Source: Lytechinus pictus (lineage: Eukaryota; Echinodermata; Echinoidea; Temnopleuroida; Toxopneustidae). From it: a stretch of 64,000 bases of DNA. The position numbers and the translations under genes are program-made. The stretch spans positions 14,337,001 through 14,401,000 of the forward strand of contig NC_087253.1 of the NCBI RefSeq assembly GCF_037042905.1, read 5' to 3'. The notes below the pieces were generated by a model. It worked only from the letters and a program-made list of their open reading frames with translations. It ran no database searches and had not been told where the DNA came from. Below are positions 24,561 through 36,107 of the stretch, piece after piece (position 1 is the first letter of the stretch; each line of letters begins with the position of its first letter).

Positions 24561-24632
24561 CTACCCGACGTCGACCTAGTCCAGATGCTGCCGGTCCTTT
24601 CGAGATTATTCTGCCCTCCACTTTCACTGCAC

Positions 24633-24924
24633 CAGTGGCGTACCTAGGATTTTCCAAAGGGGGGGCAAATTCGTCCACCAAAAAATTGGACAAGCAAAAA
24701 AAAAAAAGGTCTTCAACCACAAATAAAGGATTTCGTACCAGAAAAGAATTTGACAAGCAAAAAAAAAAGGTCATCAAGTTCAAAGGAGCCACCTATGGCT
24801 CGTCAGGGATCAGTTGTAACTCGTCAGGGGGGCAGGGATACGTCCCTTCCATGGGTTGTGACTCGTCAGGGGGGCAGTCTGCCCCCCTCTGCCCCCCCCC
24901 CCCCCCACCGTAGGTACGCTAATG
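24633..24924. mobile_element. Short hAT element with perfect 8-bp duplication
   Basis: CACTGCAC precedes (24625-24632) and follows (24925-24932) the element. The ends are CAGTGGCGTACCTA and the complement of CATTAGCGTACCTA. An 8-bp duplication with a CAGTGGCG start is diagnostic of hAT. At 292 bp it encodes nothing. It includes A-runs, G-runs and three ACTCGTCAGGG-type repeats. A further-deleted relative is at 51109. Confidence 0.9.
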
Positions 24925-24989
24925 CACTGCACTCCATCCATTGCAAAGATTCTAATACCCTTCTACCCACTGTAAATTAATTTGTCACT

Positions 24990-25320
24990 GCCAATTCGTC
25001 CACCCATCATAAATAGTATCATGCTATTCCATCCATCAACATTTCGACTAACAGCAAATCGTCACTCCGTCTAATCGCTAGTTCGTCTATGACAATTTTG
25101 TCTCATAACCAGCTGGTCCAATATCCATTTTTATTTTCATTCATTATGCCAAATTAGACCAAATTGTAATAATATTGGACCAACTGGTTATTAGACGAAA
25201 TGATGAGTGAACGAAATGACAATTAGACCCTGTGGATTGTGGATGAATTGATGGTAGACCAAATGACAGTAGACGAGTTTGTAGTTGGACGAATTGGCAT
25301 TATACTAATTGAAAATAAAC
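24990..25320. repeat. Third copy of dispersed GTCTAAT block
   Basis: Matches the blocks near 16040-16300 and 22790-23060 (GTGAACGAAATGACAATTAG), so part of the duplicated segment occurs a third time. Confidence 0.8.
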
Positions 25321-25369
25321 CGACCACGGCTTCATTAGGGAGTTTACATTACATGGTCGTAACCTAGTT

Positions 25370-25790
25370 GGAGAATGGGAACTACATACAAAAATCTACG
25401 GAAACAATAAAAAAAAAAGCTCTGTGTTATAATCGGTTCCTTCAAGTTGATGTCTCTAACTAGAGAGACAATCATATAAATACAAAGCACAATCAAATAT
25501 TTACAAAATGTTTACAATTAAAGATGAGAGATAATTAATTTTTATTAATTCGAGCAAACATTCAAATATTAACAAGTGCAGTAACAATATTAATCAAATA
25601 TTAGAGCATAGCCATTTTTCTCCTGACAATAATTTGTATATCAAATTTTAAGTTCCAACAGATAATTATGGAATACATCAAAATGATTACAAATATAATT
25701 TTGGCGACTATGCCTGAGTGGCAGGTTTAGTCTAAATTCGTCAACGAAAGTCTCTGTATTGATGTATACAAGAGGGCATACGTCTCGACC
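25370..25790. repeat. ~1.2-kb-spaced direct repeat, copy 2
   Basis: Second copy of the block at 24150-24560. With the GTCTAAT block just upstream, it forms a truncated version of the large duplicated segment. Confidence 0.75.
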
Positions 25791-26204
25791 ATGAGCTGGC
25801 TTTAAGTACAACCATGACCATGACAACGCTTTTTATATAACCATGCTCTCTTTATCGAATATTATACTAATATGTTACAACTTATTATCTAAAAGAGTAA
25901 ATCTTTTCAAAATGAATGAATCTTTGTTTATTTTTCTTCAAATGTTCATCATATTCATTCCACAATATTTATTTCACATTTTTGCACTTAACAACCACTT
26001 GTATGACTTGTTCTCTCTTCTACACATTCTCTTCAATCACTCTATTTAATGGCTATTGGCAATTCAATGTATGTTTGCAAGTCTTTAACAATAAAAGAAA
26101 CAAACGGGAACAGAATTTCAATTAATACAACCATTTAATAGGAATAACAGATCAAATAAATATATCATACAAATCTATTTCAATTATAAGGATTAGTTCA
26201 TCCT

Positions 26205-26745
26205 GCTGATACGAGGATAAATTTATCTTAATTTCAAGGCTACATGAGGATAAATTTATCTTAATTTCAAGGCTACACGAGGATAAATTTATCTTAATTT
26301 CAAAGCTACACGAGGATAAATTTATCTTAATTTTAAAGCTACACGAGGATAAATTTATCCTAATTTCAAGGCTACACTAGGATAAATTTATCCTAATTTC
26401 AAGGCTACATGAGGATAAATTTATCCTAATTTCAAGGCTACACGAGGATAAATTCATCCTAATTTCAAGGCTACATGAGGTTAAATTTATCTTCATTTCA
26501 AGGCTACACGAGGATAAATTTATCCTAATTTCAATGCTACATGAGGTTAAATTTATCTTAATTTCAAAGCTACACGAGGATAAATTTATCTTAATTTTAA
26601 AGCTACACGAGGATAAATTTATCCTAATTTCAAGGCTACACTAGGATAAATTTATCTTAACTTCAAGGCTGCATGAGGATAAATTTATCCTAATTTCAAA
26701 GCTGCATGAGGATAAATTTATCCTAATTTCAAAGCTACACGAGCC
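26205..26745. repeat. 33-bp satellite, about 16 copies
   Basis: The consensus contains GAGGATAAATTTATCCTAAT and TTCAAGGCTACAC. Each unit carries the 14-bp palindrome GGATAAATTTATCC (or GGATAAATTTATCT). The unit length is a multiple of three, so it gives repetitive open frames that are not genes. The array ends in a poly-C run at about 26745. Confidence 0.95.
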
Positions 26746-26850
26746 CCCCCCCCACTTTTTTCCCAAAACCGTGTATAAAAACGTAAAAATGCCCATATGA
26801 TTGTGATTTTTTGCATGGTCAGCCCCCCCCCCCTCCCATACTCTGAAAAC
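26745..26850. repeat. Short repeat bounded by C-runs (also ~29412-29504 and ~58584-58672)
   Basis: C-run, then AAACCGTGTATAAAAACGTA, then a CATGGTCAG-CCCC end. Related copies lie at 29412-29504 (same strand) and 58584-58672 (opposite strand, GGGGGCTGACCAGGC). About 100 bp; class unknown. Confidence 0.65.
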
Positions 26851-26859
26851 CATTCCCCG

Positions 26860-27660
26860 GTTTTGCTATATACAAAATAATCATTCATTCTCATCTCGAT
26901 TATTACGCTACCAACTGAATGAAACACAATTGTGCAAAATAACCCATCATCATGCATGATTATGAATCCTCGAAAAGGCTTCAAATACATAAAAACAAAG
27001 TACTAATAACATTACTATTTACCGACACTTTTCATTAAAAGACTATATGACACCATTTCAATTAGTTTCTTTTTAACTTATTAACCAACAAGCTCTGCTT
27101 TTACTTTTGGCTCCCTCATATCCACATCTCTCATTTTTTTTCTTTGTCATTATTTTAGAAGCAATTACAAAAATACATTCTAGTACTTTTTTCTATTGTT
27201 ATTATGTAAAGAAGAATTATGTAAAAGAAGGAACTATCATAATATCGTACTAAGGGAACATTTTGAATTATATCCGTTCTACGAAATGCGCAGAAGTGAA
27301 GTTGAAGATCATTGAAAAATAATGCGGTTAAAAATCAACAAGTAGCATTAGGGTTGTTTGTAACCAGGCAAACGCTTCGTAAAAATAAGGTTCTAAATAC
27401 AATATTAAAATCAAGGTTGCTGGCAAAAAGTACTGTATGAATATTGGCTAGAGTGCTGACCAAATAAAATTTTAAAATCATTAAAGCAAAAGTTCATCCG
27501 TTGCTCGCCTCCCTGCCCGCAGAGTAATAGGGGAGTGGTAAATTAATATTCTTTTAATTTTCAAACCAAAAATAAAAGCCACCCTTGGAGACTAAACTCA
27601 GCGATGCTTTTGATGAATCAATTTGAACTACGCCCCCTCATGCCCAGTTGCCGTTATGCT
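26860..27660. other. AT-rich sequence, no feature recognised
   Basis: I see no coding, TIR or tandem signal in this 800-bp stretch. Confidence 0.5.
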
Positions 27661-27669
27661 TTACCAAAG

Positions 27670-28267
27670 TAAAAGGACAAGTCTACCCCAACGAAAAAAA
27701 TTATTTGAATAAAAAGAGAAATATCAAACAAGCATAACACTGAAAATTTCATCATAATCGGATGTAATATAAGAAAGTTATGGCATTATAAAGTTTCGCT
27801 TAATTTTAAATGTATATCATATATTCACATCCTGGTTGGTATGCAAATGAGGGGACCGATGACATGACCCACTTAATCTTTTTTTGGTATTTTTAATGGA
27901 ATATTTAAATTTTCAATTCGTTGTCCCGTGAAGCAAATTTTATTCCTCACTGAACATGTGCTATTGTTTAACATGTTATGGCTCAGTCAAATGGGTCCTT
28001 ATGGCCAAATCTGTAAAAATTGAAACATTTTAGAATTCAAACAATAAAAACAAAAGAAAGAGTGAGTGAGGGACATCATCGACTCTCTCTCATTTGCATT
28101 TCACTGAGTTGTGCATAAAACTGGTTAGTGAAAAATAAGCGAAACTTTAAAATGTCATAACTTTCTTATTTTACATCCGATTTTGATGACATTTTCGGCG
28201 TTATGCCAGTTTGATTTTTCTCTATTGATTCAAATCTAAAGTTTTCAGGGGTGGACTTGACCTTTAA
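27670..28267. mobile_element. Long-TIR MITE (AGGACAAGTC family), copy 1
   Basis: Left end AGGACAAGTCTACCCCAAC, right end GGGGTGGACTTGACCT then TTAA. Imperfect arms of about 150 bp include ATCGGATGTAA and AAGTTTCGCTTA and their complements. The target is TTAA (left copy mutated to TAAA). The second copy is at 29899. Confidence 0.85.
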
Positions 28268-28483
28268 TGGGGAGTTTTCGCAGTTGCAAAGGGGACGGAT
28301 TCCAGAACAAAGTAAAAGTATTGAAAATGCCCATCAAATGGCAATAAACAGCTGGGAGGTCCTAGATTGTAAAAAGATTCGGAGCTGGCGAAAAATTGCA
28401 AATATGTCGTTTGTCCAAAGTCACAGACGTACCTGTGGTTTTGATTCACCAATTTTTTTTTACAAAGACTGCTATGTCATACA

Positions 28484-28690
28484 GGAGGCGCGATAGCTCA
28501 GTCGGTAGAGCGGGGGTTTCGGATTCCGGTGACCCGGGTTCGATTCCCAAGTGGTGCGCTAGTGCCCTTTGGTAAGGCATTTATCCTCATTACCAGGTCC
28601 CTCGGAGAGGACCTTAAGCCATTGGTCCCCTGGTTGCTTGTTCACAGGCATTCGTGCTTATTTAGCAGTCAGGTAAAAAAACCTCGGTAT
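28484..28690 (+). mobile_element. tRNA-derived SINE, plus strand
   Basis: From GGCGCGATAGCTCAGTCGG (28487) the head has a tRNA A-box (TAGCTCAGTCGG) and B-box (GGTTCGATTCC) about 40 bases apart. A body follows, containing GGTAAGGCATTTATCCTCAT and CAGGTCCCTCGGAGAGGACC. The same head and body occur inverted at 61180-61369. The acceptor stem does not pair as a real tRNA would, and a long non-tRNA body follows, so this is a SINE rather than a tRNA gene. Its Pol III promoter elements look intact. Confidence 0.85.
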
Positions 28691-28699
28691 AAGGTATAA

Positions 28700-29400
28700 G
28701 ATGAAGGGCTTTTGACAAAAGATTCTGTACGTTCCAGAAAGCCTTTGCGTAGTGGATGTGAACTCCACCTGTTGACAAGGACCCACGATAAAACTATCCG
28801 TGAAAGAAGAGATTCATGTCTGGTTTGTATAATGATCAAAGATACTCGAATGTATTTTTCTTCAAAAGTTTCTCCCAATTAAGTTACACCAAACCAGAAG
28901 CTGCTTTACTAATATATATAATATATAATAATGTTTTTAAAGTATGTAGGTATTTCATGGGGGTTTTATCGAAACAAAAGATGATAAATAATTATATCGC
29001 ATAACCATTTTCATAATCACAATATCATTCGGTGAAAAAAATGAGCAAGAACATTATTTTGAACCTTAACATAATCATGATAGTTAGTATTGCTAAAGAA
29101 AATTGAGAGTCTGCATTATACATGTATTAGGCCCATCATGTATGCGAGTTAGCCTAACGATCAAATTCTGTTCCTGACAATTCGTAAAATTTTAGCATTA
29201 AGGTGCACTTATAAAAAACCCGATAAATTGTCAAAAATTAAAAAAAATCTTGTTTTCTAGTTTTCAAAAATTCTGCGTTTTTCCAAAATTCCCCCAAACG
29301 AGGCTTGCGTCCCCGATTAAAACTTGCAGTATTTGATAATGCTTCTCATTCCGGCGAATTGATCAATCCCAAAACGATGGATTAGTTAAAAGTCAGGGGG
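28700..29400. other. AT-rich sequence, no feature recognised
   Basis: No repeat structure or coding signal was supported here. Confidence 0.5.
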
Positions 29401-29639
29401 GACTTAATTAGCCCCCCCCCCCTGGGTTGTTTCAAAACTGTTAACAAAAAACGTAAAAATTACCATCTGATTGTATTTGTTATGGTCAGTCCCCCCCCCC
29501 CCTCCATTTAAAAAAGAAAGTTAAGAGGCCCGTACAATATATAACAAAATTGGTAAATACTTATTTCTTGAACAACGGAAGCCACTGTGAAGTTTGAAGA
29601 AATAAAACATGAAATTGAAAAAGCAAAATGGGTGGGGAT

Positions 29640-29715
29640 GATGAGAGAGAGAAAAAAAAGATAGAAAGGGAGAAGGGAAGAGAGAGTGAGAGAGGGTGGA
29701 AGAAAGATAAGAGAT
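29640..29715. repeat. GA-rich low-complexity tract
   Basis: GAGAGA/AGAAAG purine tract on the plus strand. Confidence 0.9.
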
Positions 29716-29898
29716 AGAGAATTGACGGAGAATCATTCAAAATCTCTTCAATTAATTTGCAATCGATAACATACTTAGGAAATAAACCATTTTAAATGCA
29801 TTCAAAACGAAGTACCACGCATGAGCTCTAAAATGACAATATTATTGCGTGGAAAATGAAGTCATATTCTATCCCAAATGCATTTGCCTCCAGTTTGC

Positions 29899-30490
29899 TT
29901 AAAGGACAAGTCCACCCCAACAAAAAGTTGATTTGAATAAAAAGAGAAAAATCCAAAAAGCATAACACTGAATATTTCATCAAAATCGGATGTAAAATAA
30001 GAAAATTATGACATTTTAAAGTTTCGCTTAATTTCACAAAACAGTTATATGCACATCCTGGCTGGTATGCAAATGAGGAGACTATGACGTCATCCACTCA
30101 CTATTTCTTTTGTGTTTTATTATATAAAATATGAAATATTCTAATTTTCTCCTAATTGTCAAGTGATACAACAACTAATTCCTCCCTAAACATGTGGAAT
30201 TAGCATTGTTTAATACTATATGGTTCAGTCAAGTTGGTCCTTAATGTCGAATCTATAAAAATATGAAATATTGTATAATTCAAACAATGAAAAACAAAAG
30301 AAATAGTGAGTGATGGACATCATCGACTGACTCACTTAGTTGTGCATATCACTTTTTGTGAAAAATAAGCGAAACTTTAAAATGTCGTAACTTTCTTATT
30401 TTAAATCCGATTTTGATGAAATTTTCAGCACTATGCTAGTTTGATTTTTCTCTATTTATTCAAGTCAGCATTTTCCTGGGGTGGACTTAA
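29899..30490. mobile_element. Long-TIR MITE (AGGACAAGTC family), copy 2
   Basis: TTAA then AGGACAAGTCCACCCC at the left. The right arm ends GGGGTGGAC then TTAA at 30487, a few bases shorter than copy 1. It has the same internal arms as the copy at 27670. Confidence 0.88.
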
Positions 30491-30959
30491 GAAGTTATTG
30501 ACGGACGACTAAAAGAGCCTGTATTGGAGAACCTGTAAACAAATCCGTAAGGTATGAATGGCAACTTTATCTTTGAAATACTCGATCACAATTACTTATT
30601 TTTATTTCAATTAGACTGTTGAACCTCCAAGAAGACGCCATTTTACAAAATGTTGATGATTGTCCTCTTTTTGTTATGAAAAAAAATGACAAAAAATCTA
30701 TCATGACGTTTAAGGTTTTCCATTTCCCACATGGCCTCCTGCAGTTTCGGTCTTGAAGACCATAGGCGGATCCAGGGGGCCGCCCCTATTGGCGGAGAAT
30801 AAAAAAAGTAAAAACGGGGAAAGAAAGAAAATAAAAGAAAAAGGAGGAAAAAGAGAGGAGAAAAATATAGAAGGGGAAACATAAGAGGAGGAAGACGGGT
30901 GAATAAAATAAGATGAGGGGAAAATTAATATACAATAATTAAAAAATCTTTCATGTTAC

Positions 30960-32004
30960 TATACAAAATTTTCGCTCGCGCTTCGCGCTCGCATTGCCTT
31001 TTTGGTGATATATCTTGCTCAATATGGAGCTTAAAATATCAGATTTTGAAGTCAATATACAAAACCTTTAACTCGGAAATCGAACTTCCATTATTTTGTT
31101 TGATTTACAAATTGATTTTTAAAAAGTGCTCTGTAAAATCTTTTGTGTTATATGGTCTGAATATTAACATTTTCTGCTCGCGCTGCGCGCTTGCAAAATT
31201 TGATTTGTCAGGTACCTATTACTTTCCTGTTTTCCATAAAGTTCTCAAAATATCCCTATTCAGGTCAGATTGTCAAAACGTATCAGCTAGCGTTGCACGC
31301 TCGCATTTTGATTGATGAGATATGTATATCTTGATATTAATTCTATTAAAAAACTACTTAAAATCCCCATTTCATGACAGTTTATCACAAATTTTGGCTC
31401 GCGAGTTGCGCTCACATTGATTGTTTAAAATATATTAACTCATGCATCTTATTCATATTTACAAAAGTGCTTTAAATGTCCAGTTTTCAAGCCATAATAT
31501 TAACAGATTTCGCGCTATCGTTAGGCTTATTAGATTAATAAATAAGATATTAATTGTCCCTTTTTTAATAATGAAGTATCGACAAGTTTCATCTCGGGCT
31601 TAGGAAGAGAAATAGGAAGTAAGTCATCATTTTTATATGATGACATAATGTTCTTAGAATATCCCGGTCCTATGTCAAAACTCAAAGTAATAATAATGAA
31701 ACACATCAGCTCTTTTTTAACAGTGATCTATATCCATCTCACAATTTTCCTACAAAGTGCTTGAAATACAGAGCTTAAATTGACCCTTTTTCAGATCGGA
31801 ATGTCAAGTATTTAAGCTCGCGCTTCTCGCTCGCTTTATTGATTTTCATGATAAAAATATATTTAGAATGCCCAGATTCTAAGTCAAAAACTGAAACACG
31901 CGCGTGCATGTTTATTCAGGTACGCATCTTATTCTCTATTTAAATTATCCAGTTTCAGATCACGTACATTATCACAAATTTTCTGCTTGCGCTCTGCGCT
32001 CGCA
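30960..32004 (+). repeat. Satellite with GCTCGCGCTTCGCGCTCG core, block 1
   Basis: Five to six degenerate units of roughly 170-190 bp, each carrying a version of the core (for example near 30973, 31173, 31816 and 31985), in AT-rich spacers with TAAAATGTCCAGTTT-like text. The core is a mirror palindrome: it reads the same backwards on one strand. Related blocks are at 33385-33880 (inverted), 48560-48620 and 49545-50580. Confidence 0.85.
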
Positions 32005-32793
32005 TTAGTACTTTGGCAGATGGAGCCACTTCGAATCTCCTTCGTTGTTCGCTCGACCTACGATCTTTTGCCTACGCCTGTTAACCTCAGCAAGTGGTAT
32101 AACGAGCCTGATAAGTGTAGTGCTTGTGGAGGGAGAGGTACCCTTCAGCACATACTTAGTGCCTGCGAGGTTAGCCTGTGTTGTGGGATGTATACTTGGA
32201 GGCATAACCAGGTCTTGAAGGTTGTTGAAGAGGCGGTTACAAAAAGGGTGACATCTCATAATTATGGGAAGGGTGTTGCAAATGGGGGTATGCCCCATAT
32301 TGATTTTGTGAAGGAGGGGGCTAGGCCAAGATTAAGGGCAAGGTCTACGAGGCCCAGTATCTTGTCCTCAGCTCGTGATTGGCAGGTGAGAGTCGACCTG
32401 GACGGAAAAGGGAGTTTCCCACAGCATGTGGTGTTTACAATTCTCCGCCCCGATATTGTTTTGTGGACTGACTCTGCAAAGGTAATAGTTCTAGGAGAGT
32501 TGACCGTCCCTTGGGAGGATAATTTTGACTATGCCTTTGAGCGCAAGCTCACAAGATATTCTGAACTTGTGGCAGAGTGTACAGGCAAGGGCTGAAAGGT
32601 GTTTTGCTTCCCCTTTGAGGTTGGTTGTCATGGGTTTGTAGCAAAATCATTGTCTAGGTGGTTTCGGGAGTTGGGTTTCTCAAATAGAGAGAATAAGCAT
32701 GCTTGTAGGGCTGCTTCTGAGGCAGCAGAGAAGGGTTCTGCTTGGATTTGGACCAAGTATGTCCAAAGGAAGAGGGTGACCAGCAATTATTAA
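32005..32793 (+). pseudogene. R2-type non-LTR retrotransposon, 3' end of ORF (CCHC knuckle + RLE)
   Basis: The open frame carries a zinc knuckle C-x2-C-x7-H-x4-C (CSACGGRGTLQHILSAC) about 14 codons after a PTPVNLSKW stretch. About 95 residues further on it carries a restriction-like endonuclease signature: RPDIVLW, then ELTVPWE with conserved PD and E, then YSELVAEC. This order (RT, CCHC, RLE) is characteristic of R2/HERO-like elements, where the nuclease nicks the target for target-primed reverse transcription. The RT domain is missing, so the copy is 5'-truncated at about 32005. The frame is otherwise intact but has one in-frame TGA at 32593-32595, where a W codon is likely, then continues to the natural stop at 32791-32793. 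Confidence 0.8.
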
Positions 32794-33064
32794 GCAACTT
32801 ATTTTTGTCCTTAATTTTTTTCTTTCTTCCCCCTTTTTTTTTTCTTTTTCTTTCCCTTTTTTTCTTGTTACCAGCGGGGAAGGTGGTGCTTTGCACTGCT
32901 GGCCCACCACCAAGAGAGTGTATTGTTTCTAACGGGCCGAAACTCCCAGTGACTGGTGGAAAACAACTGAGGATTCCCCCTGGTAATGCATGAGGCAGCG
33001 TTCTCATGTTTGTTTAACTACGGGTGTATGTATGTATGTGTGTATGTATGTATGTATGTATTTA
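32794..33064 (+). mobile_element. 3' UTR and (GTAT)n tail of the R2-type element
   Basis: After the stop there is a T/C-rich stretch, a GGTGGTGCTTTGCACTGCTG segment and a terminal (GTAT)n run at about 33024-33061, typical of a non-LTR 3' end. Confidence 0.6.
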
Positions 33065-33232
33065 CTTTTTTTTAGTGGTTCGGTAGGAACGCATGCTGTT
33101 TAGTATTGATGAGATCAAAGGGGATATCGGAGTAATTGCTCTTGAATCTCCTTTTCTATTATTTTAGAGATATGACTAAAGACATAATTTTTCTTTGGGT
33201 GATAGTTTGCTTCTTCATTCCTTGAGCCTTTC

Positions 33233-34058
33233 CCAGGGGCGTCGATCCATTTTTCAGATTGGGGGGCAAAATCATGAATCAACGGTCCCGTTCCAAGGGC
33301 GCTCGATCACACGAAACACACACACACACACACAGGCCTATATATATATAACTCATGAGAAAGAGCCACATATCTCACCAACAAATTAATGCGAGCGCGA
33401 AACGCGAGCTGAAATTTTTTTGTATACTGACCTGAAAACTGGAAAAAGGTACCTGTTTAGGACTGTTTGTAGTAACTCATGAGGAGGATACATATCTCAC
33501 TACACAGATAATGCGAGTGCCGAGAGCGAGCTGAAGTTTCTTTATATTCTGACCCGAAAGCTTGAGATTCTAAGCATTTTTGGTACCAAGGATTAAGATG
33601 GGTATTTAAAACAATAGATGCGAGCGTGAAGCGCGAGCTGAAATTTTGATATTTTGATCTGAAAAAAAATTGACAGTTTAATGGACGTTCTTAATAAAGA
33701 ACAAGATATATTGCAAATCGAAGCGGGGGTTCTTTTGAGGCTTAGAAATGAAAACGGGACTTCTATTCACAATTTAATCATGAAAAGTATGGGTTTTTAC
33801 TACAGAATTGATGCGAGCGCGAAGCGCGAGCTGAAAATTTTTATTTTCCAATCTGAAAAAGCGGACATTTTGAAAGCGATTTTAAATAAAGAATGAGTTG
33901 TGTATCTCAATCTTGCTTGCTGATTTCTGTGTAACATTACAATCTTATTTTATTTTTGCACATGCGGAATTATTGGGGGGGGGCAAAACGATATGTTTGC
34001 CCCCCCTCCAATATTTTCATTGGTGGGGCGATCGCCCCCCTGCCCACCAGGACGCCCT
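33233..34058. mobile_element. Probable hAT-like element containing inverted GC-core satellite
   Basis: Left end AGGGGCGTCGATCC, right end CACCAGGACGCCC. The flanks CCTTTCCC and CTTTACCC resemble a mutated 8-bp duplication. Inside are CA and TA microsatellites (33318-33350) and three units with ATGCGAGCGCGAAGCGCGAG, the inverted form of the satellite core. Confidence 0.5.
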
Positions 34059-34339
34059 TTACCCTTTTATATTAGAGTGGTTATTATTTCGAGTCTTCAG
34101 GTACACCAACACATTGTGTACTTAAGTTAAAAAAAAATGGGTCAAAGATTGATAAATATTATGGAGCTTCTATTTGAATTAATCTTTAATGAAATCCTAA
34201 TACATCAATATTGCTTGTTTTTTTTCTAAATGAAGTAAATCTTTTATTATTTTCTCCTCTTTCAAATTAACAGCGTAGCCAGAATTCAATTTTACATTAG
34301 CGGTATAATCACTCATAATCACGTTAAACGAGCCAACTT

Positions 34340-34405
34340 TCTTCTTCTTCTTCCTTTTCTTCAATCTTCTTCTTCATCATCATCATCCTCTTATTTTTTC
34401 TTCTT
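34340..34405. repeat. CTT/CAT microsatellite
   Basis: TTCTTCTTC followed by TCATCATCATC runs. Confidence 0.9.
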
Positions 34406-34533
34406 ACTCAGAATTAGTTTAAAAGTTAGTCATATTTCCATTATCATGCAGACAAAAGAAGAATATTTTGTAATTATTCATTTAAAAACGTTTAAACGAA
34501 AACCGGTTCATTTTCCAAAATTTTGATTTAAAT

Positions 34534-35146
34534 CACTGGCGTAAATCCGGTCCGAGCAGGGGGGGAGGGTGATAGCAATATATTTACTTGGAAATTCAAC
34601 AAATTGGGGGACACTCCCACACCAAGGGCTCTGTATATACAGAGGTATATAACCGTGCATATAATACTACCATATTTCAGTTAAAAGCCTATCGCATTTT
34701 TTTCACGTTCTAGATTGCAATGGATTTGTTGTGATATGAGAGCTAACGAAGCGAGCAAGCAAATTTTCTTGGAAGACAGCAGAAGACCCAAAACCTCTTT
34801 CAAGTGGTGTGACGGTAATTATTACATCACGGGTAACGTATAATGGAAATGTGTACATTATACTAACATATTTCAGTCTTAATTGCAAGACCTATTTGAA
34901 AGCGGAGCGACTTCGGTTAGATTTTGCATTTTTAGAATGCAAGATTAGTAAAATCAAGTACTTTGACCGAATTAAAAGATGAATCCACGCATTAACAGTA
35001 GTTTCAATCATTTGATGATTAAAAAAAAAATCGTTTCTGTCTTGAAAAGTGTGGGGATGGTTGTCATACCATCACCCCCTCCCCCCACCCCCATCTCCGA
35101 AATGTGTGGGGGATATATCCCCCATCCTATGGGATTTACGCCCGTG
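34534..35146. mobile_element. hAT-like element with perfect 8-bp duplication
   Basis: ATTTAAAT lies on both sides (34526-34533 and 35147-35154). The ends are CACTGGCGTAAATCC and the complement of CACGGGCGTAAATCC. 613 bp with no transposase. The interior has G- and C-runs and AGCGAGCAAGCAAATTTTC near 34750, a distant relative of the GC-core satellite. Confidence 0.88.
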
Positions 35147-35159
35147 ATTTAAATATTCC

Positions 35160-35800
35160 GGTCCAGACATGCATTGTTGCTAAACGACCGTTTTCTGTTT
35201 AACATCTCCAAATCTTAATCAGTTTTCACACAATATTTCCCTTTACTTTTTCCTTTTCCGATAGTGCTTTGATTTTGTTCGTCGACCTTTCTTGTCTTTT
35301 GCCTAATAGAGTTTTTGTGAACTATTTAAAAAAATCGTTTTAAGCATGTATCTTCCTTCTCTTCCTTTTTTTCATTTGAATTTTAGTATACGATTGTTCG
35401 CTAAATTATACTGGCTACTCACAAGAAAAAGCAGGGCAAAACCATTGTTTTGTAGCAATCCCAGCTGAGAAATGACTAATTTTAATGCTCTTCATTATAA
35501 CGGCAACACTGGAGTCGTGGAATTGATACTCCCGACCTTTCGTTGGAAGAACACGAACGCTTATTTACGACGTTAGTTGATTTTAGAAGAGACTATTGGG
35601 CCCGTCGTCATGGTCTTAAAACTCTGCCCTGCAATGCAAATTGTGTGACATGAGATTTTTGTTTTCGTTTCGCATCTGGAACGGAAACATTCAATTTGCG
35701 TTTCGTGTGCAAAATTCTGGTTGCTACTATGGTAACAGCGATATATCCGATTTAGGACGACCTTCCAAATCCACATTTGGTTCTTCCCAGAGCTCGAGAG
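35160..35800. other. Unassigned sequence
   Basis: No coding or repeat signature that I can support. It leads into the C/G-run TIR element at 35804. Confidence 0.4.
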
Positions 35801-35803
35801 GCC

Positions 35804-36107
35804 GCCCGGGGGGCCCACTTTCATTGAAGAGTGGATACCAGGCGCAATTAACAACGCGTAAAAAGGGAAAGAGTGGGTAAGTACGTTACGTATAGGCCTA
35901 TGTAACGTTATAAAGGTGTCAAAAACGATGATTAAAATACTGAAAAAGGGATATATTTCCAATACTTGTAGGGTTTCACAAGCCAAATAATTGTTAAAAG
36001 ATGCATTTTCATAATCTGGGAAAGACTTGCTTCCCTTGTTTAGGGTACTTTTCGAAACCCCATGGTCGTGCCTGGTATCCACTCATCAATAGAAGTGGTC
36101 CCCCCGG
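35804..36107. mobile_element. C/G-run TIR element (9-bp duplication family), small copy
   Basis: Begins CCCGGGGGGCCCACTTTCAT with GAGTGGATACCAGGCGC, and ends with the complement (CTGGTATCCACTC ... CCCCCCGG). Only about 300 bp. The flanks show no clear duplication. The full-length relatives are at 47741 and 52179. Confidence 0.75.

Noticed and set aside
26205..26745. CRISPR-like array
   Set aside because: There are no unique spacers: the whole 33-bp unit is repeated, in a eukaryotic context.
26641..26853. Repetitive SCSFEIRINLS-type protein
   Set aside because: Produced by the 33-bp satellite, whose length is a multiple of three.
28487..28560. Functional tRNA gene
   Set aside because: A and B boxes are present, but the stems pair poorly, a SINE body follows, and a second damaged copy exists at 61180-61369.
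30643..30882. 79-codon phenylalanine-rich frame
   Set aside because: A purine-rich low-complexity tract read on the complementary strand.
35573..36082. 169-codon minus-strand frame
   Set aside because: Overlaps the TIRs of a C/G-run MITE and has no recognisable domain or splice context.
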